DNA of 64,000 nucleotides from assembly GCA_949358305.1 (NCBI GenBank), contig OX442314.1:3909087-3973086 (forward strand), given 5' to 3'. The position numbers were made by a program, and so were the translations under genes. Of the stretch, positions 1-8,082 are shown piece after piece. The stretch comes from Strigamia acuminata (lineage: Eukaryota; Arthropoda; Chilopoda; Geophilomorpha; Linotaeniidae). Every line of letters begins with the position of its first letter. Positions within the stretch are counted from its first letter, which is position 1. The notes below the pieces were generated by a model that saw only the letters and a program-made list of their open reading frames with translations, did not search any database and was not told the DNA's origin.

Positions 1-819
1 ATGGCCACTCTCTCCACACCGATAGCATATCATTCCCATCTGAGAACCTGAGTCTGTACCCACAACATTTTCTCTACAATCTTGAGCCATGTGCCCCATT
101 TTTCCACAGCTGAAACAAGCCCCCCGCTGGTCTCGTGGTTCAGCCCCTCCTTGCAACGCTCTGATCTGTTGTTTCAATTCTTGAATTTGCTTCAACAGAT
201 GTTTGTGAGTTTTCTCTTTTTCTTTTTTCCCTTCTCCAACTGCCCCTAATGTACTGATGGGTTTAATAGTCCCACTTGAAATTTCGTTCACCTCCTCCTG
301 GCAAGCCTCATCAACAGCTGTTTGATAGCTAGCTGGGTTGGAAGTCAATAATAATCGTTTAATCCGTGCATTTAACCCTGACACGAATTGTGTTTTCTTT
401 AAAACTGGTAATGCAGCTTTAACTAATAAGTCGCCTTCAGCCATATCATCTGCTAGCCGTGATAATCTTGTTGCAAACTCTGTGACAGACTCGTCACTTT
501 TCTGCACACAGGAATTAAAGGCGATACCCAACTGAACTGGGTTTGATTTGGGCTCAAAGTAAGCCAAGAGCTCCTTTTTAAATAGATCCCAATCTCCAGT
601 GGTGTTCACTGCATTGTTGGTGGACAGAAAATCCAGGGCTCTATCTCGGCACCTAGCGCGACCCACAATGCATTGGGTCGCTGGATCCCATCCCATTTTC
701 TTTCCTACAAGCTCCACTTGGGCCAGGAATGCGCCCACTTTGGCCTGCTTGTGGTCACCCGAAAAAAGAGCAACCAAATTCACATTTACACTCGCAGCTG
801 CTGCTACTGGTTGTGCCAT
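1..819 (-). CDS. gag: Retrotransposon gag, 5' 273 codons, runs off the window
   Basis: An unbroken minus-strand frame of 273 codons starts at the ATG at 819-817 and is still open at base 1. The N-terminal half looks like a Ty3/gypsy capsid (W, F and L-rich helices, with ESVTEFATRLSRL near residue 120). A lysine-rich coiled stretch follows (around residues 200-225). Then comes a zinc knuckle of the form CX2CX4HX4C (CFSCGKMGHMAQDC), and a second knuckle begins at the edge (CYRCGESGH). Gag would package element RNA into virus-like particles in the cytoplasm. No stop or frameshift is seen, so this copy may be fairly young. The protein lacks its C terminus here only because the window ends. Confidence 0.8.
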   Translation of the reverse strand, partial: MAQPVAAAASVNVNLVALFSGDHKQAKVGAFLAQVELVGKKMGWDPATQCIVGRARCRDRALDFLSTNNAVNTTGDWDLFKKELLAYFEPKSNPVQLGIAFNSCVQKSDESVTEFATRLSRLADDMAEGDLLVKAALPVLKKTQFVSGLNARIKRLLLTSNPASYQTAVDEACQEEVNEISSGTIKPISTLGAVGEGKKEKEKTHKHLLKQIQELKQQIRALQGGAEPRDQRGACFSCGKMGHMAQDCRENVVGTDSGSQMGMICYRCGESGH

Positions 820-1012
820 TCTTTAAATGAGCCCTTTAACAATCCTAAACCTCTTCACCCAACAATTCTAACAATACCCTTACCTAATCTCTTAGTCTCT
901 ATCACACACGTCTCTTTTTTAGCACTCAAAAATTCCAAAAAAAAATTTTTTTTTTTTTTTTGCAAAAATTCAACTTAACTAATTTCTAATTAATCCCTAT
1001 TAATTCTAATGA

Positions 1013-1030
1013 ATCCTGTCAAGCTCGCCA
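1013..1030 (-). other. Primer-binding site, tRNA-Arg-like
   Basis: Three bases inside the LTR the minus strand reads TGGCGAGCTTGACAGGAT. It starts with the TGG that pairs with a tRNA CCA end and resembles the tRNA-Arg type site known from 412/mdg1 elements (TGGCGACCGTGACAGGAT), with about three differences. The match is to a site I remember, not to a tRNA in this genome. Confidence 0.5.
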
Positions 1031-1033
1031 GAA

Positions 1034-3104
1034 TGTCGTGGTGAGCCTATGAAATAATGAGTTATAAGCTACTGACCTTTTAAGTTCCCCAGGTTCTTCT
1101 TATCCAATTTTTGGTGTTGGATGAAAACTAAATTCTACAAGTGCTTGACGTGTGTTGTGAGGTAAAAATATGAGACTATTTCCTAACCTAATTGATATTT
1201 TTAATTGGTCTTTAAAACCCCCAAAAATTACAATAAAAACAATGGTTCCCTTTGCAATCCTAAAAAACACTTTAACTTTTCCACCACCACCAATCCTAAG
1301 AAAACCAATCACCAATCAAGAAAACAATAGAAACAATGAAAGTAAATACATCAAAATCAAAACGTGTCTACAAACTGTGTCTGGCCTGGATGTCTTGTCG
1401 GTCACTGAACTGAGTCCCTGTAGGTGTGGTTAGTGGTCGGCCTCCCTCTCCGCTGTAGATCTTATCTCGTCAAGGTTTTCTCGCCCACTTGTGAAAACTG
1501 TCAAATGGCTCCTTGTTTTGGGGTTGCCTCTCAACCCTCTCCTCCTGTTGGTCCCTCTGGCACCGCTGGGCAGCCTCCCAATCACTGTGGTGGATATCTT
1601 AGTGGCTTACTGCTCTCATTCAGATGGGTTTCAGTCAATCGGGTATTTTGTGGTTGTTGGATGAAGCACCGGACTACGTGCAGGTTTCTTTCAGATGGCT
1701 GCGGTCTGCTTCCAGCCAACTGTGAGGCTTAGTTCTACTTGCACTCAACCAACTCGTAAGGGGTTAGGCAACAGTCACCAAGCGCTCCCTGTACACGAGT
1801 GCCTTTTCAAAATGTCTAGGTTTACCACATCACCTCGGATACCCGCCTACTGATTATCTATTTCGTCCACTCATAACTGCCTTTTAATATAGCCTCAGGG
1901 TTTTCCAGCACTCAGGTCACCCGTCAGTTTTCTTCTTATTAATGGGGCCTTGTCACGGAATTTCACATTGTTTATCGTCTTTCTCTTTAGATTTCCTCAG
2001 GCACTTTCATTGTCTTTCATCCACCAAACCAGACAACAAAGGACATTCCTTTAGCAAAACACATAATATTTCCTACTAATAAATCAAGAACATATTATTA
2101 TGAATGTTTAGAGACACTTTTATCATCTGATTAAGAGTATTTAGTTATCAATACATTTAACAATTTTTTACTTCATAATTGAAACACAATGATTAGAAGA
2201 AGAGAAAGAGTTAAAGAATTAAGACTCCATCACCAAATCCAAAACACTTAATATCTTCCATTCCACAAATCAAATATTTAATTGTAAAACATTCAATATT
2301 TTCCACTCTACAATTCTAGATTATTTCACCATTAATACATTCAACCCAATTCACCTTACAATTGAAAACACTTCATGTTCAACACATTTCATCTTACAAT
2401 TGAAAACACTTCATGTTCAACACATTTCATCTTATAATTGAAAACACTTCATATTCAATACATTTACTATTTTCTTACATTTCACAATCAAAATACAAAG
2501 ATTTAAAGAGGAAAGGTCAGAGAAATAAAGTCCATCACCAGTTCCAATATCCATTAAATTCCACAATCCAATATCTACTAATTTTCTAAATCAATTGTTT
2601 ATTCAATTCTCAAATCAATTATTTATTAAACATCCAAATCAATTGTTTATTAATTCCTTAATTCAATTATCTATTTACCAGAGCCCCAAATCAATTATTC
2701 ATTAAACATCTAAATCAATTGTTTACTAAATTCCCAATTTAATTATCTGTTTACTAGATTTCCAAATCAACTATTTATTAAGTTCCTAAATTAATTATTC
2801 ATAATTTCCCAAACTGATTACTTATTTATTGGGTTCCCAAATCAAACCATTTATTTATTTTCTTTGTTCAAGGTTCTTCACTCCTTATTTTGTGTCTCAG
2901 AGGGGGGAGTAACTAATGAGGTCGTTCCTACTCAAGCCTCAGCTTCCCCCTATGGTAGTCTATGCCCCTAGGCCTTGTCTGCTGCTCAAATGAGTGTCTT
3001 CACTGGGACACTCCTTTACCCAACCCCTGTCTAATGAGTACAGTGGTTTATTTAGATCTTTAACCCTTTGATTATTATTTTTATTCGCTGTCGCACCTGC
3101 GACA
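1034..3104 (-). repeat. Putative 5' LTR (2,071 bp) of the first retrotransposon
   Basis: On the minus strand it begins TGTCGCAGGTGCGACAG at 3104 and ends CCACGACA at 1034. It is AT-rich and contains short internal repeats (around 2340-2460, with CATTTCATCTTACAATTG units, and 2580-2860, with AATCAATTGTTTATT units). An AATAAA lies about 20 bases into its 5' end. The boundaries come from the TG/CA ends, the adjacent primer site and the sharp end of ABCA similarity at 3105. The second LTR is outside the window, so length and identity cannot be checked. Confidence 0.6.
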
Positions 3105-6100
3105 CTCACTCCGTTTCCAACTGCAACTGCAAAAATCAAATTTAAAAAAACAACACTTTATTTATTATTATTTTTTACAATATATTTACCATAATTACCA
3201 GTATAATGAAGTAAATTAGCGTTCGATTGATTTTGCTGGATCACGCCGTTGTTGACGCTGCTGCCGCTGCTTTCCTTGACGCTTTCGCCAACCTTGAGAA
3301 AAACTTCTTCCATCGTGGTGACGCAAATGCCGAAGTTATTCATGCCGAGTTTTGGCGCGTTTGATTCGAGGTGCTTAAACATGTCGGCGAATGTGTTCGA
3401 GGATTCCGAAGGAAGGATGAGACTTAGTTCGGTCGCGTTGTCGGATTTGATCACGACTCCCGGAACGTGTTGCTGCACCAACGCGCAAATGCGGTTTACA
3501 TCGCAATGGTCGGCTTTGCTGATATTCAAATGGTATCCGGCACCTAGAAATTAATCGTTTGGAAAATGTAATGGCATTTTTAAACGTGTGCTAAATAAAC
3601 ATGGAAAACCATTGAAAAGTACTGAATAAATGTTGACAAATGTTGAATAAATATCGAAGTGTGTTGGATAAATTTTGAGAAATGAAAAATAAATGGTGGG
3701 AAACGTAGAATAAACGTTAAGAAACATTGGAAAGCATTGGAAAACATTGAAAAAACATTGAAAACGTTTGAAAATATTGAAAAACATTGATAAAACATTG
3801 AAAAACATAGATAAAACATTGAAAAAACATTGAAAACGTTGGAAAATATTGAAAATCATTAATAAGACATTGAAAACGTTAGAAAATACTAAAAAACATT
3901 GATAAAACATTGAAAAAACATTAAAAACGTTGGAAAACATTGGAAAACATTGAAAAAACATTGGATAACATTGAAAAAACATTGGAAAACATTGAAAAAA
4001 CATTGAAAAAGTTGGAAAAACATTGGAAAACATTGAAAAAACATTGAAAACGTTGGAAAATATTGAAAAAACATTGAAAACGTTGGAAAATATTGAAAAT
4101 CATTAATAAAACATTGAAAAAACATTGATAACATTGGGAAACATTGAAAAAACATTAAAAAACATTGAAAAAACATTGAAAAACATTGAAAAAACATTGA
4201 AAAACATTGAAAAAACATTGATAAAACATTGGAAAAACATTGGAAAACATTGAAAAACATTGGAAAACATTGAAAAAACATTGGAAAACATTGAAAAAAC
4301 ATTGGAAAACATTGAAAAAACATTGATAAAACATTAATAACGTTGGGAAATATTGAAAATCATTAATAAAACATTGAAAAAACATTGATAACATTGGGAA
4401 ACATTGAAAAAACATTGGAAAACATTGAAAAAACATTTGAAAACATTGAAAAAACATTGATAAAACATTGAAAAAACATTGAAAAGATTAAATAAGCAAA
4501 ATTACCGTATCTTTTCTTCAAAAACAACGGAGAACCGCAACACTCAATCTGCCCTCGTGCCATAATAGCGATCCTATCGCCCAGCACATCGGCCTCTTCC
4601 ATAAAATGCGTGCTCAAAATAATGCACCGATCCTTCCTCGCTTCCTGCAGCAACTCCCAGATGGCTCTCCTCGCTTCCGGGTCCATCCCCGACGTCGGTT
4701 CATCCAACATAACTATCTAAAAACCCAAAAAAAAAATCATTCCCAAACTAAAACACAAACAAAACCGAAAATACTTTTGGATTTCCAATCAGAGCGATTC
4801 CCAAATTCAACTTCCGCTTCATTCCGCCGGACAACTGCATGGCAAGCGTGTTCCTCTTGTCCCACAGCTGCAGTTTGTGCATCAGGTTTGTCACTTCCGT
4901 GTTGAGTTTCTTGGCCGAATTGATCTTGAGTTGTCCGAAAAACTTGAGGTGTTCGACCACCGTGAGCGTGCTGAACAGCATGTTGTGTTGGGGACACAGG
5001 CCGAGGTTCTCGCGAGCGAAGTCGATGTTGGTTCGTATGTCGTATCCGTTCACGATGGCCGTTCCGCTCGTGGGGGGGAACATTCCCGTCAGAATGGACA
5101 TCGTGGTGGTTTTCCCGGCGCCGTTGTGACCGAGTAGAGCCGTTATTTGGCCCTCGTAGATGTTGAGACTCAAATTGTCCACGGCTGTTTTTCCTTTACC
5201 GTAATTCTGGGGATGAGAAAAATTAATTTGGAAAATCAGTTTAAATATTTATGTTTCATGTTTTATATGCAAAAAAAAGTGGAAAACGCACTTTTTAGGC
5301 ACGAAATGACTGCAAAAGTGGAAAAATCACTTTTTAGACGTAGAAATTAAATTTTTTTTAACCTGAAAATTTATTTTTAAGCAATAAATTCACTTTTCAG
5401 ACGCTTAAATTTAATTTTTACGTGCAAAAAACCAAATACTTAAACAAAAATCAACTTTTTCCCATAAAAATGGCATATTTCGCGTAGAAAAATTCACTTT
5501 TAGACACATAATCGACCCTTTTACACCCAAAACCAAACTTTCCATGTGAAAATAAAATTACTTTAGTTAAATTTCTTATTGCAATAGCCGTATCGAGACC
5601 GCTCGGTTCCTTTTCAAAGTTCATCGAGTTTAAATTATCAACGTCACCTTCTTCCGAATGCATCTGTTCGATTCTGCACCAATAATCCTTCTGCAAAAAA
5701 AATAAATAAATAAAATAAAAATAATATAAATAACTTTTCTCAAAAATAATTACCGTGAATAAAAAATACCAAGGTTTTCCAACCCCGTAAATCCCAGGAA
5801 ACACATTGTCCAAATACCACGTTAAACCGCCATAGAGAAAAATATCGATAATAAACATCATAATTATATACGCCATCGTTAGATCGTCGCCTTGGTAACT
5901 CGGTTCGTTTAAATTAGTCCAATTAATCCCGATACCTGCAATTATCGATTCGTTTATTCAATAAAACCTAATTAAACTGAATTAAATTAAAACAACTCAC
6001 TTCGGCCTTCGAAAGCGACGATAAAGCGAACCGCCCACGCCATCGCCATGTTTGGGAAAATGGCGACGAGCAGTTTCGATGAAACATTCAAATCGTGGTA

Positions 6101-7193
6101 GCTTCGAGACATTAAATTGAACGGGATGGAGAAGGTGAGCACCCAGGCGAGCACCCCGATGGCCGTGGCGATCGTGGCTGTGAAAATTAATTTTAATTTT
6201 AATTGTAATTTTGATTTTATTTAGATTTTATTCCGCGTACGTTTTGAAAAGAAGCAGGAAATGAAGAAACAAAAGAAAATGGCGCTCGTGATGTATAAAA
6301 CGAAAATAAATAATATTAATTCGGGAGATGAGTAAGATAGGACCGAGTATTCTTGCAGTTTGGAACACAAAAAGAAGACGATTATAATAGAGCTGATTAG
6401 CATCATGACGAATGAACTAATGAACCAGCCGATCCATTGCAGCCAGCCGGGTAGACCCATCAGTTTCATTAATTCCTGAAACATTAAATTCGACATTTTT
6501 AGTATTTTTCAGATTTTGAAAATTTAAAATTGAAAAGAAAAAAATTTAAAAAAAAAAAAACGGAATTTATTCAATTGTGTTGACTCAATGTTTTGATTAA
6601 AACGAGTCATTAATAAAGATAAGCAACTGTTGATAGATGAAGGAGATAAAACAAACTGTAATAGTCTTTTATAAACGAAGTTCTGATAAAATTAAATCAG
6701 AATTTCATTTGTTTTTGTTATTTTTCAATTTTTTTTCGTTTATTTTCAATTTTTTTCAATTTTTTCTCTCCCTAAAAATGATAATTTAATTTATTTCGTA
6801 AATAAATAACCTATCACCTTAACACCCATTTCCTTTTCCCCCACAATGTATTTAATGAGCGTCGGCGAAATAAAGACGAAACTGAGAACGAGAAAAAGCG
6901 GCAACGTATTCTGAAGAAAATCTGAAAAACAGTTATCCTTATAATAAGGTGGGTAGGGAAATTTTTGCGTCGTTATCTAAAAAACAAAAAATAAAATAAA
7001 TAAATATATCTTTTTTAAAATTTTTTAACTATTTACCTCGAATTGAGACGAATCAAAGCTGCTAGAAGTTAATTCCATAAACCGTAAAGCGATATTATGT
7101 TGTAGAATCATAAACGTTTCGTAATAACTTTTAAAAAAATATATAAATTATAAAATTTTAAAAATTTTAAATCCAAATTTCTCTTACTGAAAT
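3105..7193. repeat. Segmental duplication, partner at about 25580-29909
   Basis: About 4.1 kb is repeated in direct orientation some 22.5 kb away. From 3105 to about 4735 the copies look identical by eye, including the minisatellite intron, at a constant offset of 22,475. From about 5210 upward the introns carry many substitutions and small indels (for example 5207-5561 against 27679-28041, and an expanded pyrimidine tract near 29210-29470). The partner continues on both sides; this copy is bounded by the two retrotransposon regions. Confidence 0.9.
3700..4490. repeat. CATTGAAAA minisatellite in an ABCA-copy intron
   Basis: Dozens of degenerate units such as AACATTGGAAAACATTGAAA (10-12 bases each, often paired into 21-23) fill the intron between the copies of exons 11 and 12. 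The long repetitive frames it opens on the minus strand (FFQCFPM repeats) are by-products of the unit length, not genes. Confidence 0.9.
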
Positions 7194-7228
7194 TCTTTCA
7201 ATTCTTTCTCTTTTAATTCCAACTTACT

Positions 7229-7359
7229 GCCTGTAATTGGTTGCAATACACCGCAGACTAGCAAAAACTGCAAAATCTTCTAAAATCTTCACAAAAATCT
7301 CTCAAAATCGACAAAAACCATCCAAAAATCTCGAAAAACCTCCCAGAACCTATAAAGAT
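7229..7359. other. Short gap before the complete LTR element
   Basis: AT-rich sequence with AAAATCTTCAC/AAAATCTCTC-like repeats. It is the left flank of the insertion. Its last four bases, AGAT (7356-7359), recur immediately after the 3' LTR as the target-site duplication. Confidence 0.6.
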
Positions 7360-7503
7360 TGTGGTGATTCGGCATCACCTGAAGAAGTAATTAGCGGTGA
7401 TTATTGTGTTACTAATACTCGCCACTAGAGCGCGCTAGAAATACCGACTAGACTGACTAGTCTCGTGTTTCTGCGAACCTGCATAATCGGAAGGATTTGC
7501 ATA

Positions 7504-7549
7504 TGACGTCATTTCCGGTTAGTATATAACGCCGATACTTGACCGGAAA
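7504..7549 (+). promoter_or_regulatory. LTR core promoter with CRE palindrome and TATA box
   Basis: A full CRE palindrome TGACGTCA (7504-7511) is followed by TATATAA (7523-7529). The TATA box sits inside an inverted repeat TTTCCGGT/ACCGGAAA (7512-7519 and 7542-7549). This arrangement would drive genomic RNA synthesis, possibly through CREB/ATF-type factors; that role is inferred from the motif. Confidence 0.65.
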
Positions 7550-7693
7550 CGACACTACAGTTACCACATTTCAGCAAGAGCACCATTTACCTCACCTTTC
7601 AGGCCGTTTCACGGATTGATCGAGGACCGGTGCCCGCTGACCATCTCAACTGTACAACAGCCACATTTATTTAGCGTAGCCAATCTACGCTAG

Positions 7694-7918
7694 AATAAAT
7701 ATTCGAACGATATTCGTTTAATTCGCACGAGAAAGCGAATTCTCGCGTGTTCATAATAACACGTGGAAATACCCTAGACAACAAACATAGACCACGCGTA
7801 GGACTAAACAATTGGATCCGCCATTGTTTAGCGGCAACTCGTATTCGCAGCCGAATCCGAGGACCAACACAGGAAACATCTTGACTTATATTTGTATTAG
7901 TAAGCGTGTTTTAATAAA
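7694..7918 (+). terminator. LTR polyadenylation signals
   Basis: AATAAA occurs at 7694-7699, just after the TAGCGTAG hairpin, and at 7913-7918. Either could end the transcript when read in the 3' LTR; the matching positions there are 14513 and 14732. Confidence 0.5.
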
Positions 7919-7992
7919 GCAGTATTTGAAATATATTGTATTCCCGAGTGTATTATTTATTATCTTTAACCACAAAGTCGAATCACGACACG

Positions 7993-8010
7993 TGGGGGCC
8001 TGTCCGGGAT
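7993..8010 (+). other. Primer-binding site, tRNA-Pro type
   Basis: TGGGGGCCTGTCCGGGAT starts two bases after the LTR. It matches the classic tRNA-Pro primer site (TGGGGGCTCGTCCGGGAT) at 16 of 18 positions; the two mismatches are adjacent (CT for TC). Confidence 0.75.
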
Positions 8011-8082
8011 AGATTTGCTAACCTTAAGACAATACTTTAAATAATAACCGGGATCTTTCGATCGATCATTATATCGTAAGAA

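Larger units (their letters stand above)
1..3104 (-). mobile_element. Ty3-like LTR retrotransposon, 5' portion
   Basis: Reading the minus strand from 3104 downward there is a long LTR (3104-1034), a primer site (1030-1013), a leader (1012-820) and a gag frame that runs off the window edge at base 1. Pol and the second LTR would lie outside the window. The LTR ends are inverted pentamers (TGTCG and CGACA), as expected for LTR termini. The right LTR edge coincides with the base where similarity to the ABCA gene begins, so the element sits inside a coding exon of the ABCA copy. The family call rests on the gag type. The LTR extent is inferred because its partner is not visible. Confidence 0.7.
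3105..7228 (-). pseudogene. Truncated tandem copy of the ABCA gene (middle exons only)
   Basis: Copies of ABCA exons 4 to 13 lie in the same order as in the full gene: about 7036-7128, 6818-6976, 6241-6475, 6001-6177, 5754-5935, 5562-5690, 4775-5206 (Walker A and LSGG signature), 4506-4716 (Walker B), 3199-3543, and only the first 22 bases of exon 13 (3126-3105), where the LTR element interrupts it. Exons 5 to 12 have the same lengths as in the full gene, and their frames look open. Upstream, similarity stops near 7193. A short candidate exon (about 7228-7188, AG before, GTAAGAG after) joins in frame to exon 4 but is unrelated to the full gene. The first TMD start, the second half and NBD2 are absent from the window, so no full transporter can be made here. 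It could be the 5'-altered remains of a second gene or a fragment duplication. Confidence 0.75.
7360..7990 (+). repeat. 5' LTR (631 bp)
   Basis: Begins TGTGGTGATTCGG and ends AATCACGACA (TG...CA). It contains a core promoter (7504-7529), an 8-bp-stem hairpin TAGCGTAG/CTACGCTA with a 5-base loop (about 7673-7693) and two AATAAA signals (7694, 7913). A short frame starting at 7812 repeats in the 3' LTR (14631) and is not a gene. Confidence 0.93.

Noticed and set aside
3551-4457. Long minus-strand frames of FFQCFPM-type repeats (also at 26026-26932)
   Set aside because: They follow the minisatellite unit length inside an ABCA intron and change frame freely; no gene features.
7812-8012. Short frame starting MDPPLFSGNSYSQ
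   Set aside because: Lies in the LTR and is repeated identically in the 3' LTR (14631); no evidence for translation.
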